DNA of 64,000 nt. It comes from Roseiarcus sp963721905. GTDB taxonomy: Bacteria > Pseudomonadota > Alphaproteobacteria > Rhizobiales > Beijerinckiaceae. Position numbers and translations under genes: made by a program. This document shows positions 46,172 to 55,753 of this stretch, in pieces (position 1 is the first letter of the stretch; each line of letters opens with the position of its first letter). The notes beneath the pieces are model-generated. The model was not told where the DNA came from and did not search any database. It worked only from the letters and a program-made list of their open reading frames with translations. The stretch is taken from assembly GCA_963721905.1 (NCBI GenBank), contig CAVRMF010000010.1:75328-139327 (forward strand), read 5' to 3'.

Positions 46172-46678
46172 ATGAGTCACGAGCTCCTCTATCGGCCCTG
46201 CGTCGGGGTCGCCTTGGTCAACCGCGACGGCCTTGCTTTTATCGGCCATCGCAAGCGCAAGCGGGGCAACGAGGTGCTCGACGCCCGCGCCTGGCAGATG
46301 CCGCAGGGCGGAATCGACGATGGCGAAGAGCCGCTCAAGGCGGCGCGGCGCGAATTGTGGGAGGAGACCAATGTCCGGTCGAGCGAGCTCATCGCCGAAA
46401 TGCCCGAGTGGCTCCGCTACGATCTCCCCCTCGAAGCTCGGAGCCGCTGGAGCGGGCGCTATCGCGGCCAGACGCAAAAATGGTTCCTATTCCGCTTTAC
46501 CGGCGACGAGAGCGAGATCGACGTCCACCGGCCCGCCGGCGGCGCGCACGAGGCTGAATTCGACGAGTGGCGGTGGGAGCCTTTCGAGCGGCTGCCCGAG
46601 GTGGTCGTGCCGTTCAAGCGCGAGGTCTACGAGGCGGTCGCGACGGCGTTCGCGCCGCTGTCGCGACCCGCTCGTTAG
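46172..46678 (+). CDS. rppH: RNA 5'-pyrophosphohydrolase RppH
   Basis: 168-residue Nudix hydrolase. The Nudix box is GGIDDGEEPLKAARRELWEE. It begins with LYRPCVGVALVNRDG, typical of RppH/NudH, and has WQMPQGG before the box. It removes pyrophosphate from mRNA 5' ends and so initiates decay, and may also hydrolyse dinucleoside polyphosphates. The ATG at 46172 follows the family start MSHELLYRPCVG. A repeat element lies after its stop. Confidence 0.9.
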   Translation: MSHELLYRPCVGVALVNRDGLAFIGHRKRKRGNEVLDARAWQMPQGGIDDGEEPLKAARRELWEETNVRSSELIAEMPEWLRYDLPLEARSRWSGRYRGQTQKWFLFRFTGDESEIDVHRPAGGAHEAEFDEWRWEPFERLPEVVVPFKREVYEAVATAFAPLSRPAR

Positions 46679-46689
46679 GCAGCGCGGCC

Positions 46690-46830
46690 CGCGCCCCCTC
46701 CACCACGCTGCGCGTGGTCCCCCTCCCCCACTTCGTGGGGGAGGGAATGCGCCGCCGGCTTATCCTCTCCTGCGCTTACAAAGCGCGGGCGAGGGGGACC
46801 GGGCGAAGCCCGGTGGAGAGGGCGCTCGAA
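46690..46830. repeat. Long inverted repeat after rppH (family 1 variant)
   Basis: Arms of CCCTCCACCACGCTGCGCGTGGTCC type pair with GGGGGACCGGGCGAAGCCCGG-type sequence, with an internal CCCTCCCCCACTTCGTGGGGGAGGG hairpin. It is convergent-intergenic between rppH and the ATPase inhibitor gene and could terminate both. It differs from the other family 1 copies in sequence but has the same layout. No gene is present. Confidence 0.75.
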
Positions 46831-46838
46831 GCGGGGGG

Positions 46839-47162
46839 CTACTTTCCGCTTTTGACCGAGGCGAGCGCTTCGGCCATTTCCTCGTCCATCTTCTTGCGCA
46901 GGCGATGGTCGGAGAGGTCGACGTCGGCGCGCTCGAGGTCGGCTTTCAGCGCCGCGACGACGTCGTCGTCATTGTGACCGACCTGCGCGGCGACGAAGTC
47001 GTCGGCGTATTTTTCGGCGTCCGCCGCAGAGAGCCCCTTCATCTCGGCGGCCCAGAGCGCGACCGCCTTGTTGCGGCGCGCGACCGCGCGGAAGCGGATG
47101 GCCTCGTCGTTGGCGAACTGCTTTTCGAAGGTGTTTTCCCGATCCTGGAATGCGTCGGACAT
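46839..47162 (-). CDS. F1-ATPase inhibitor subunit zeta (DUF1476)
   Basis: 107-residue, charged, all-helical protein with the DUF1476 pattern (FQDRENTFEKQFANDEAIRF and GLSAADAEKYADDFV). In Paracoccus and relatives this protein binds F1F0-ATP synthase and blocks ATP hydrolysis. It is one of the more lineage-specific markers in this window. It is not near the atp operon, which is normal. Confidence 0.88.
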   Translation of the reverse strand: MSDAFQDRENTFEKQFANDEAIRFRAVARRNKAVALWAAEMKGLSAADAEKYADDFVAAQVGHNDDDVVAALKADLERADVDLSDHRLRKKMDEEMAEALASVKSGK

Positions 47163-47344
47163 GCCGGCCTCTTATCACTCATGCGAAGTCGAACCCGCGC
47201 GAACCGATCGCCAGCGACAACGCGCTCTTCGGGCCAGATTTTGGCCGTTGACTTTAGCGACCTTATCACGGTTTCGGCGGCGGCGCGCAATGCGACGCCG
47301 CGACGCCCTCCGGCACAACGCGAGCCAGTCGGCTTGCCGCGGCT

Positions 47345-47857
47345 CTAGACGGGGTTAGCGGCGAACGCAGCAAGCTGCCTCGGCGATCGAATATGAATGA
47401 TTCGCGCCTTTCCCCGTCGAGCTTCGATCGCCGCAACCAGCTTTGGCCTATTCTCCCGGTGCAGCCCCCACATCATCTTGAAAAGTCGGATCGTGACTGG
47501 GAACATGGGGCATCCCGCCGGCCCATCTGGCCGCCCATAGAAGAGCGATTTGATTTGCCGCTTGGTCGCCCACCAGTAGTGCACCCGGATCGGGTGATCG
47601 ACGAAAACGATTGTGTCCGCCATACTGATCCGGCGCTCAACCGATGACCACGAGCCATAGCCGTCAATAAGCCACCGCTCTTTGGAAAGCAGCGCCTCGT
47701 GCGCTTGGGTGAATTCCGGTTCGGGTGTGAGAACCCAATTCGGCCTCCACTGGATCTTGTCGATTGCGTAATACGGCAAGGAATGCGCGGAGCTTAGCGC
47801 TCTGCACATTGTCGACTTTCCACCGCCGGCATTGCCTATGACCATCACGCGCGTCAT
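47345..47857 (-). CDS. P-loop NTPase (adenylate-kinase-like / topology modulation type)
   Basis: 170 residues. Walker A GNAGGGKST at the N terminus (VMVIGNAGGGKSTMCRALS), a YYAIDKIQWRPNW segment and VFVDHPIRVHYWW. These features match the DNA-topology-modulation FlaR-like/adenylate-kinase-like group, which phosphorylate small molecules or have unknown substrates. The ATG at 47855-47857 is preferred over a TTG 6 bases upstream. No gene partner is evident. Confidence 0.75.
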   Translation of the reverse strand: MTRVMVIGNAGGGKSTMCRALSSAHSLPYYAIDKIQWRPNWVLTPEPEFTQAHEALLSKERWLIDGYGSWSSVERRISMADTIVFVDHPIRVHYWWATKRQIKSLFYGRPDGPAGCPMFPVTIRLFKMMWGLHRENRPKLVAAIEARRGKARIIHIRSPRQLAAFAANPV

Positions 47858-47921
47858 TAGCAAAAGATATCCCGTGACCGCGCCAATCGGAAGCCGCGCC
47901 TAACCCGACAGCACATTCCGC

Positions 47922-48329
47922 CTAAATCCCGAACCGCCTCCGCGCCGCCGCGATCAGCGCCTGCGCCTCTGCCTCGCGGTAGAGCGTCGCGGCGCCATGC
48001 CCCCAGACCGGGCCGGGCCAAGCGGGGTCGCCGACGTTGCGCGCGACGACATGGAGATGGAGCTGGCGCACGACATTGCCGAGGGCGCCGAGGTTGATCT
48101 TGAGCGCGCCCGTATGGGCTTTGAGAAAGCGAGCCGCGCACGCCGCCTCTTCGATGAGAAGCGCGCAGTCTGCCGCATCGAGATCAGTCAATTCGACGGC
48201 GCCCTCGCGCCTAGGGACCAGAATGAGCCAGGGCCAGCGCGCGTCGTTCATCAGCAACACACGCGAGAGCCGCATATCGCCGACGAAGAGCGCATCCTTC
48301 GCGAGCCGCTCGTCGAGCGCAAAGCTCAT
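47922..48329 (-). CDS. HIT-family protein
   Basis: 135 residues. It contains the HIT segment QLHLHVVARN; the first His of the usual H-x-H-x-H is Gln here, as in some known members, while the middle catalytic His remains. HIT proteins hydrolyse or transfer nucleotides from AMP-linked substrates. The ATG overlaps the TGA of deoB (ATGA), so the two are coupled; substrates linked to nucleoside salvage are plausible but not shown. Confidence 0.8.
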   Translation of the reverse strand: MSFALDERLAKDALFVGDMRLSRVLLMNDARWPWLILVPRREGAVELTDLDAADCALLIEEAACAARFLKAHTGALKINLGALGNVVRQLHLHVVARNVGDPAWPGPVWGHGAATLYREAEAQALIAAARRRFGI

Positions 48330-49546
48330 GCGGCCCAGGCCGTCCCATGCGGCCCCTTCGGCAGGCCGAGTTTTGCGGCGATCGTCTCGGCGATGTCGGC
48401 GAGGCTCGCCCGCGCGCCGATCGGGCCTGCGGGCGCGCCGGCGCCGAAGGCGAGGATCGGCACGTGTTCGCGGGTGTGGTCGAAGCCTCTGAAGGTCGGA
48501 TCGTTGCCGTGGTCGGCGGTGATGAGGCAAAAGTCGTCCGGCCGCATCGCCGCCTCGATCTCCGCGAGTCGCCGGTCGAACGCCTCGAGGCAGGCGGCGT
48601 AGCCGGGGACGTCGCGGCGATGGCCCCATTCGGTGTCGAAGTCGACCAGATTGACGAAGATCAGCCCGCCGTCCGGCGTGTCTTTCAGCGCCTCGATGAG
48701 GAGATCGACGTTGCCGTCGTTGCTCTTGCCCTTGACCTCCTTGCCGGTGTCGCGATGGGCGAAGATGTCGCCGATCTTGCCGATGGAGACGACGGCTCGG
48801 CCCGCCTGCGCCGCGCGCTGCAGAAGGTTGCCGTCGGGCGGCGGCACGGCGAAATCCTTGCGGTGCGACGTGCGAGCGAAATCTTTTGCGGTTCGGCCGA
48901 CGAAGGGCCGCGCGATAACCCGCCCGATCTTCAAGGGATCGCAGAGGCGCCGCGCTATGCGGCAGAGCTCGTAGAGCCGTTCGAGGCCGAAGGCCTCTTC
49001 GTGCGCGGCGATCTGGAGCACCGAGTTGGCCGAAGTGTAGCAGATCGGCTTTCCCGTCTTTAAGGACTCCTCGCCGAACTCTTCGATGATCGTCGTGCCT
49101 GAGGCATGGCGGTTGGCGAGAATGCCAGGCAGCTTGCCCTCTTTGATCAGCGCCGCGGTCACCGCTTCCGGAAAGGCGGGAATTTCTTGCGGGAAATAAC
49201 CCCAGTCGAAATCGACCGGCGTCCCGGCGATCTCCCAGTGGCCCGACGGCGTGTCCTTGCCGCGTGAGGTCTCGACGCCATAGCCCCATTGCCCTTGGGG
49301 CTCAGGAAGCGCGAAGCCGGGCGGCGTACGGCCGGTCGAGGCCTTGATCGCGTGCCCGAGTCCGAGCGCGTCGAGGCGCGGCAGAGCGAGCGGCCCGCGC
49401 CTCAGGCCTTCGCGATCGCCCCGGCCGAGCGCGCAGGCCTCGGCGATGTGGCCGAGCGTATCCGCGCCCTCATCGCCGTAGGCTTTCGCATCCTCGGCGC
49501 CGCCGCAGCCGACCGAATCGAGAACGACGAGGATGCCGCGGGCCAT
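48326..49546 (-). CDS. deoB: Phosphopentomutase
   Basis: 406-residue metal-dependent mutase of the alkaline phosphatase superfamily that interconverts ribose-1-phosphate and ribose-5-phosphate (and deoxy forms). Metal-binding segments: VVLDSVGCGGAEDA, DTPSGHWE (the phosphorylated Thr lies here), VDFDTEWGHRRD and ITADHGNDP. The ATG at 49544-49546 begins MARGILVVLDSVG. It is 7 bases after the yejF stop, on the same strand, so read-through from the yej genes is possible. HIT follows. Confidence 0.92.
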   Translation of the reverse strand: MARGILVVLDSVGCGGAEDAKAYGDEGADTLGHIAEACALGRGDREGLRRGPLALPRLDALGLGHAIKASTGRTPPGFALPEPQGQWGYGVETSRGKDTPSGHWEIAGTPVDFDWGYFPQEIPAFPEAVTAALIKEGKLPGILANRHASGTTIIEEFGEESLKTGKPICYTSANSVLQIAAHEEAFGLERLYELCRIARRLCDPLKIGRVIARPFVGRTAKDFARTSHRKDFAVPPPDGNLLQRAAQAGRAVVSIGKIGDIFAHRDTGKEVKGKSNDGNVDLLIEALKDTPDGGLIFVNLVDFDTEWGHRRDVPGYAACLEAFDRRLAEIEAAMRPDDFCLITADHGNDPTFRGFDHTREHVPILAFGAGAPAGPIGARASLADIAETIAAKLGLPKGPHGTAWAA

Positions 49547-49553
49547 GGAGCTC

Positions 49554-51186
49554 TCATTGGCTGACGACGCTCTCCGGCGCCGCCTCATTGGCAAAGGCCG
49601 CAGCGAAGAGCGCGCGGGTATAGTCGCTTTGCGGCGAGGCGAACACCGCTTTCGCTTCGCCGCTCTCAACGACCTTGCCGCGACGCATGACGATGATCTC
49701 GCTGGCCAGCGCCCGCACGACCTTGAGATCGTGCGAAATGAAAAGATAGGCGAGACGCCGCCGCTTCTGCAAATCGCGCAAAAGATCGACGATCTGCGCC
49801 TGGATCGACATGTCGAGCGCCGAGGTCGGCTCGTCGAGCACGACGAATTTCGGATCGAGCGCCATCGCCCGCGCGATGGCGATCCGCTGGCGCTGGCCGC
49901 CGGAGAATTCGTGCGGATAGCGGTCGAGCGTCGACGGGTCGAGGCCGGTGTCGGCGAGCGCCCGCTCGGCGACGCGGCGGCGCTCGGCCGGCGCTGAGCT
50001 TGGTCCCTTGCGCGATCAGGCCCTCCTCGACGATCTCGGCGACCGACATGCGCGGCGATAGCGAGCCGAAAGGGTCCTGAAAGACAACCTGCATCTCGCG
50101 CCTCAAGGGACGCATGGCTTTGGCGTTCAAGCCTTGAATCGCGCGCCCGCAGTAGGCGATTGGCCCTTCCGACCGGATGAGCCTCAGCATCGCAAGTCCG
50201 AGCGTCGTCTTGCCCGAGCCCGATTCGCCGACGACGCCGACGGTCTCACCCTCGCGCACCGCGAGCGAAACGCCGTCGACCGCCTTGACGTGACCGACCG
50301 TGCGGCGAAGGAAGCCGCGCCTGATCGGAAACCAGACGCGCAGGTTCTCCGTGCTGGCGATGGTCGGCGCGTTCATATCGCCGAGCGGCGCTTCCCCTTT
50401 CGGCTCGGCGGCGAGAAGGGCTCGCGTATAGGGATGTCGCGGACTGGCGAAGACGTCCGCCACGGGCCCCGCTTCGACAATCTCGCCCCTTTGCATCACG
50501 ATCACGTCGTCGGCGATGCGCCGGACGACATTGAGATCGTGGGTGATGAACAGCATTGCCATGCCGATCTTTTCCTGCAGGTCTTTCAAGAGCTTCAGGA
50601 TCTGCGCCTGCACGGTGACGTCGAGCGCGGTCGTCGGCTCGTCGGCGATGAGGAGGTCCGGCCGGTTGGCGAGCGCCATCGCGATCATCACCCGCTGGCG
50701 CTGGCCGCCGGAGAGCTGATGCGGATAGGCGCCGAGGCGCTCGCCGGGATTGCCGATGCCGACCTCCTCGAGCAGCTCGACAATGCGCGCCCTGGTGGCC
50801 GCGGCGCGGCCCTGATGGAGCGCGATGATTTCGCCGATCTGCTTTTCGATGGGGTGCAAGGGGTTGAGCGAAGTCATCGGCTCCTGAAAGACCATGGTCA
50901 CGGCGGCGCCGCGCATGTCGCGCAGCTCCCCGTCCGACATTTTGAGCACGTCCCGGCCGCGAAAGAGGATCTCGCCGGTCGGGTAGCTCGCCGCCGGCTG
51001 CGGCAGGAGGCGGACAATCGCCTGCGCGGTCACCGTCTTGCCCGAGCCCGATTCGCCGACGAGCGCCAGAGCCCGGCCCTTCTCCAGCCTGAAGGAGACG
51101 CGGTCGACGACGGTCTTGCGCCCGCCCCCTTGCGCGAAAGCGATCGACAGATCGCGGACGTCGATGAGCGGCGCGATCCCGCTCAC
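49554..51186 (-). pseudogene. yejF: Peptide ABC transporter dual ATPase YejF, frameshifted
   Basis: ATPase of the YejABEF importer, about 543 residues once corrected. The first NBD has Walker A GESGSGKT, signature LSGGQRQRV and Walker B LLIADEPTTALD. The second has GESGSGKT and VFQDPFGSLSPRM, then runs in one frame to GTKLSA. The remainder (signature HEFSGGQRQR in the corrected frame, then FVVLDEPTSALD) is in the next. An extra base in the CGGCCGG run at about 49986-49991 explains the shift. It starts with GTG at 51184-51186, overlapping the yejE stop. Without the repair the second NBD lacks its signature and Walker B. Confidence 0.88.
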
Positions 51187-52280
51187 GAGAATGTCTTTCT
51201 CGGATCGAAGGCGTCGCGCACCGCCTCGCCTATGAAAATCAGGAGCGAGAGCATCAGCGCGGTCACCGCGAAGGCGGAAAGGCCGATCCACGGCGCCGAG
51301 AGATTCGACTTGCCCTGCAACAGCAGTTCGCCGAGCGAGGGCGAGCCCGGCGGCATGCCGAGGCCGAGAAAATCGAGCGAGGTCAAGGTGCTGATCGACG
51401 AATTGACGATGAAGGGCAGGAAGGTCAGCGTCGCCACCATCGCGTTCGGCAGCACGTGCTTGACGATGATCTTGGCGTTGGAGAGCCCGAGCGCGCGCGC
51501 CGCGTTGACATATTCGAAATTCCGCGCCCGCAGGAACTCGGCCCGCACGACATGGACGAGGCTGACCCAGGAAAAGAGGAGCAGGATCGTCAGAAGCACG
51601 AAGAAACTCGGCGCGAGAATGGCCGAGAGGATGATCAGAATGTAGAGATGCGGCAGCGACGACCAGATCTCGATCACCCGCTGCATGGTGAGATCGAGCC
51701 AGCCGCCGAAATAGCCCTGCACGGCGCCGGCGAAGACGCCGATCACCGACGAGACGCCGGCGAGGATGAGGCCGAACAACACCGAGAGGCGGAAGCCATA
51801 GAGGAGGCGGGCGACGATGTCGTGGCCGTCCTGATCGGAGCCGAGCCATAGGGGTTCCAGCTTCCAGCACGGTCGCGCCACGGTCGCGGCGTCCTTCGCG
51901 CCTTGCTTTTCGAGCGCCGCGCGGCACTCAGCGTCGCTCAGCATCCAGGTCGGCGGGGTCGGAAGCGGCGTCGGCGGATTGAGGATGGTGGTCGAATTGG
52001 CGAAACGGATCGGCGGCCAGATCATCCAGCCGTGCGCCTTGATCTCGTCGGCGACGAAAGGATCGCGGTAGTCCGCGTGCGCCTGAAAGCCGCCGAACTT
52101 CTCCTCCGGATAGTCGACGAACACCGGGAACAAAAGCTCGCCCTTGTAGGAGACGAGGAGTGGCCGGTCGTTGGCGATGAACTCGGAGCCGAGCGAGGCG
52201 CCAAAGAGGACGAGGAAGATCACGAACGACCACGCGCCGCGCCGGTTTCGGCGGAAGTTGTCGAGCCGCCGGCGGTTCAT
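51183..52280 (-). CDS. yejE: Peptide ABC transporter permease YejE
   Basis: Inner-membrane permease, 365 residues from the ATG at 52280. It has a membrane helix, a large periplasmic loop (SEFIANDRPLLVSYKGELLF), five further helices and the EAA-like loop ARALGLSNAKIIVKHVLPN. Sequence details follow E. coli YejE closely, including the ending LLIFIGEAVRDAFDP. The frame is also open upstream to an ATG at 52406, but codons there spell a repeat-derived VDGRDKPGRD-type peptide, so I prefer 52280; the true start could lie between. The GTG of yejF overlaps its stop. Confidence 0.88.
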   Translation of the reverse strand: MNRRRLDNFRRNRRGAWSFVIFLVLFGASLGSEFIANDRPLLVSYKGELLFPVFVDYPEEKFGGFQAHADYRDPFVADEIKAHGWMIWPPIRFANSTTILNPPTPLPTPPTWMLSDAECRAALEKQGAKDAATVARPCWKLEPLWLGSDQDGHDIVARLLYGFRLSVLFGLILAGVSSVIGVFAGAVQGYFGGWLDLTMQRVIEIWSSLPHLYILIILSAILAPSFFVLLTILLLFSWVSLVHVVRAEFLRARNFEYVNAARALGLSNAKIIVKHVLPNAMVATLTFLPFIVNSSISTLTSLDFLGLGMPPGSPSLGELLLQGKSNLSAPWIGLSAFAVTALMLSLLIFIGEAVRDAFDPRKTFS

Positions 52281-52334
52281 CGGCGCGAGGTTCAGCCAAA
52301 GACGGGGCGGTGTGGCGCTCGCCTCCCTTTGAGC

Positions 52335-52525
52335 CCCGGATTCTACGGCGTCACGCCCGGGCTTGTCCCGGCCATCCACGCGGTCGTGCGCCTCCAAGTT
52401 TGTCATGAATGCACTGCCGAATTCGAGCGAGAGAGCTGCCCGAACGACGTCGCCTCTTTAGCCGCCAGCAGGAGAAGCGGAAGCGCGTGGATGACCGGGA
52501 CATAGGGCGTCGAGAGACGCCCGTC
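52335..52525. repeat. Inverted-repeat element before yejE (DGRDKPG type)
   Basis: Left part GGCGTCACGCCCGGGCTTGTC with CCGGCCATCCACGCG; right part GCGCGTGGATGACCGGGACATA. The two ends are imperfect complements. Elements of this kind are common in alphaproteobacterial intergenic DNA and often leak into predicted proteins as VDGRDKPGHD-type peptides. Confidence 0.6.
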
Positions 52526-52565
52526 CATGACGGCCTTAGCCATTATCAGCGCATGCCGGTCCACC

Positions 52566-53666
52566 TCACACCTCGCGCGTCTCGAAATCGATGCGCGGAT
52601 CGATCAAGGTGTAGGTGAGGTCGGAAATGAGGTTCACGACGAGGCCGATGAGCGCGAAGATATAGAGATTGGCGAGCACCACCGGGTAGTCGCGCTGGAT
52701 GAGTGAATCGTAGGACAGGTAGCCCAGGCCATCGAGCGAAAATACCTGCTCGATCAGGAGCGAGCCGGTGAAGAAGGCGGCGACGAAGGCGCCCGGGAAT
52801 CCGGCGATCACGATTAGCATCGCGTTCCGAAACACGTGGCCGTAGAGCACCCGCCGCTCGCTCAGGCCCTTCATCCGCGCCGTCTGGACATAGGATTTCT
52901 TGATCTCGTCGAGGAACGAATTCTTGGTGAGAAGCGTCGAGGTGGCGAAGGAGCCGAGGACCAGCGCCGTCACCGGCAACGTCACGTGCCAGAGGTAGTC
53001 GAGAATCTTGTGCGGCCAGTCGAGGTCGGCGAAATTGTCGGAGGTGAGGCCGCGCAGCGGAAAGATCTGCCAGAACGAGCCGCCGCAGAAGAGCACGATC
53101 AGCAGAACCGCGAACAGGAAGCTCGGGATGGCGTAGCCGAAGATGACGATCGCCGAGGTCGCGGTGTCGAAACGCGAGCCGTCCTTGACGGCCTTCTGGA
53201 TGCCGAGCGGGATCGAGATCGCATAGGAGATGAGGGTCATCCACATGCCGAGCGAGATCGACACCGGTAGCTTCTCTCCGATCAGCTGCAGCACCGGTAC
53301 GTCGCGGTAGTAGCTCTTGCCGAAATTGAAGGTCGCGTAGTCGCGCACCAGAATCCAGAAGCGCTCGAGCGCCGGTTTGTCGAAGCCGTACTGCTTCTCA
53401 AGCTCCTTGATGAATTTCGGATCGAGCCCCTGCGAGCCGCGGTAGCGTGAGGAAATGTCGCCGCCGGCCTGCGCCGTGCCTGCGCCGATCTGCCCACCGC
53501 CCCCGCCGAAACTGGCGGTCGAGCTCTGGTCTGTCCCCTGCAACTGCGCGATCACGCGCTCGACCGGCCCGCCGGGCACGAACTGAACGATGGCGAAGGA
53601 GACGGCCATGATGCCGAGGATCGTCGGGATCATCAGCAGGAGGCGGCGGAGGATATAGGCGAGCAT
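52566..53666 (-). CDS. yejB: Peptide ABC transporter permease YejB
   Basis: 366-residue permease with six membrane helices. The N-terminal helix is followed by a Gly/Ser-rich periplasmic segment (FGGGGGQIGAGTAQAGG) and by PKFIKELEKQYGFDKP, then the permease core with the EAA loop TARMKGLSERRVLYGHVFRNA. It resembles E. coli YejB throughout. It forms the channel with YejE and YejF for oligopeptide uptake, known in E. coli for microcin C. Confidence 0.92.
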   Translation of the reverse strand: MLAYILRRLLLMIPTILGIMAVSFAIVQFVPGGPVERVIAQLQGTDQSSTASFGGGGGQIGAGTAQAGGDISSRYRGSQGLDPKFIKELEKQYGFDKPALERFWILVRDYATFNFGKSYYRDVPVLQLIGEKLPVSISLGMWMTLISYAISIPLGIQKAVKDGSRFDTATSAIVIFGYAIPSFLFAVLLIVLFCGGSFWQIFPLRGLTSDNFADLDWPHKILDYLWHVTLPVTALVLGSFATSTLLTKNSFLDEIKKSYVQTARMKGLSERRVLYGHVFRNAMLIVIAGFPGAFVAAFFTGSLLIEQVFSLDGLGYLSYDSLIQRDYPVVLANLYIFALIGLVVNLISDLTYTLIDPRIDFETREV

Positions 53667-53721
53667 GGTTCGTCAGCTTGCGCTTGGCGGACGAGGCGTC
53701 AAGCGGCAATCCAAGCTGCGA

Positions 53722-55605
53722 TCACAATCCAATCGTCTTGGCCTTTCCTTCGTCCCACCACCAGGTGCCGGGCGCGCCGGTGCCGAGCTTCGGCTGCCGC
53801 TCTGGGCGCGAAAACGCGTCCCAATAGGCGACCCAGGCGGTGTCGCGATACCACATCGGCACCCAATAATGGCCGGCGCGGAGGACGCGGTCGAGCGCGC
53901 GGCAGGCCGCATTGAGCTCCTCCCGCGATTTTGCCGTCGCGATCGTCTCGATCAGCGCGTCGACGACCGGATCGGCCACGCCGGCGAGGTTGCGCGAACC
54001 GCTCTGCTTCGCGGCCTCGGACGTGAAGACGACGCGCAGGCCCACGCCCGGCGTGGTTGAGCCGGCAAGCGCCTCGGTGACGACGTCGTAGTCGAAGGCT
54101 TCCGTCCGGCTCTTGAGCTGCGCGGCGTCGACGATGCGGAAATTCGCCTGAATCCCAAGCTTGGCGAGGTTCTGGATGAAGGGCATGGTATGCGGCTGCA
54201 ACGCGCTCGAACTGTCGAGGAATTCGATGGTCAGCGGCTTGCCGTTCGGTAGCGTTATTGTCTCGCCCTGGCGTTTGCACCCGGCCGAGAGCAGGAGATC
54301 ATAGGCCTGCTTGAGGAGCGTGCGGTCGGCGCCGGACCCGTCGCTGACCGGCGGCGTATAAGGATCGTCGAAGACGGAGGGGGCGAGCTTGTCGCGGAAG
54401 GGCTCGAGCAGCTTAAGCTCGTCCGGGCCGGGTTTGCCCTTGGCCTCCATGTCGGTGTTCGCGAAGTAGGAGATGATCCGCTTGTAGGACGAATACATCA
54501 CGTTTCGGTTCGTCCACTCGAAATCGAAGGCGAGGCCGATCGCCTCGCGAACGCGCGGATCACTGAACTGCTCGCGGCGGGTGTTGAGATACCAGCCTTG
54601 CGTGTTGACCGGCGCCCCGTTGTGCAGGACCTCTTTCTTGACCCGCCCGTCCTTGGCGGCGGGAAAGTCGTAGGAGGTCGCCCAGAAGCGCGAGGTGTAT
54701 TCCTCGTGATAGTTGATCGCGCCGGCCTTGAACGCCTCGAAGGCGACCTGACGCTCGCGATAGTACTCGAAGCGCAGCCGGTCGAAGTTGTTCTGGCCGA
54801 GATTGACCGGCAACTTCGCGCCCCAATAGTTCGGGTCGCGCTCATATTCGATGAAGCGTCCCTGCTCGAACGCCTTCACCTTATAGGCGCCAGAGCCGAG
54901 CGGCGTATCGAGCGTGGCGGCGGCGAAGTCGCGGTCCTTCCACCACGCGGCAGAGAAGACGGGCATGCCGATGACGATGAGATGGGCGTCGCGCGAGCGG
55001 TCCTTGACGAAGCGCACGTGAGCGACATCGTCGCCCTCCGCGTCGGCGGACTCGACCTCCCTTAGAAGCTGGGCGTAGATCGGATGACCCTTCTCCTTGA
55101 GGATGTTGAGCGAAAAGGCGACGTCGCCTGCAGTCACCCGCGATCCGTCGAAGAAGCGCGCCTCCGGGCGAAGGCGAAAGCGATAGTCGAGCTTGTCGGC
55201 GGAAACCCGGACCGAGTGGGCGAGCAGGCCATAGACCGAATCGGGCTCGTCGCCGTTCGGGGCCATCAGCGTGTCGAACGTCGCCGACATGCCGGCCGCG
55301 CCGTTGCCCTTCCAGCTGTAAATGTTGAGGGTGTCGAACGTGTCGAAGTTCTGGTTGCCGCTCGTGCCGGTGATCTGCAGCGACAGCAGCCCGCCGGTCG
55401 GCGCCTCAGGATCGACGTAGGCAAAATGTGGGAAATCCGGCGGCAGGGCGAGATCCCCGAACGACGAAAGGCCGTGGGTCTCGACGGAATCGTCGGCGAA
55501 GGCGGCAAGAGGGCGGGCGAGAAGCGCGGCCAACGCGCCGCCAGCGCCCGCCTGCAAGGCCGCCCGGCGCGTAAAGACTACCGTCATCGAATGCCTCAAC
55601 TTCAT
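53722..55605 (-). CDS. yejA: Peptide-binding protein YejA (SBP family 5)
   Basis: 627-residue extracytoplasmic solute-binding protein. The signal peptide has a twin-arginine-like start (FTRRAALQAGAGGALAALLA). The mature part shows DPNYWGAKLPVN and RRIISYFANTD-like peptide-cluster features of the SBP_bac_5 family and YejA-specific QGWYLNTRREQF. First gene of the operon on the minus strand; yejB starts 55 bases later. It begins 148 bases from the divergent alanine racemase gene. Confidence 0.9.
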   Translation of the reverse strand: MKLRHSMTVVFTRRAALQAGAGGALAALLARPLAAFADDSVETHGLSSFGDLALPPDFPHFAYVDPEAPTGGLLSLQITGTSGNQNFDTFDTLNIYSWKGNGAAGMSATFDTLMAPNGDEPDSVYGLLAHSVRVSADKLDYRFRLRPEARFFDGSRVTAGDVAFSLNILKEKGHPIYAQLLREVESADAEGDDVAHVRFVKDRSRDAHLIVIGMPVFSAAWWKDRDFAAATLDTPLGSGAYKVKAFEQGRFIEYERDPNYWGAKLPVNLGQNNFDRLRFEYYRERQVAFEAFKAGAINYHEEYTSRFWATSYDFPAAKDGRVKKEVLHNGAPVNTQGWYLNTRREQFSDPRVREAIGLAFDFEWTNRNVMYSSYKRIISYFANTDMEAKGKPGPDELKLLEPFRDKLAPSVFDDPYTPPVSDGSGADRTLLKQAYDLLLSAGCKRQGETITLPNGKPLTIEFLDSSSALQPHTMPFIQNLAKLGIQANFRIVDAAQLKSRTEAFDYDVVTEALAGSTTPGVGLRVVFTSEAAKQSGSRNLAGVADPVVDALIETIATAKSREELNAACRALDRVLRAGHYWVPMWYRDTAWVAYWDAFSRPERQPKLGTGAPGTWWWDEGKAKTIGL

Positions 55606-55753
55606 CGCGCGATCTACCGCGCCCCGAGGCTCATTACCAGCGAGAGCGGCGAAAACGAGGCGGCGCGACGGCGGGATGGCGGGATCGCTCGCATGTTAAG
55701 AAACGTTAAGGAACGGATGGGATGACTTCCAACATGAACGCTGGTTCCTTCGT

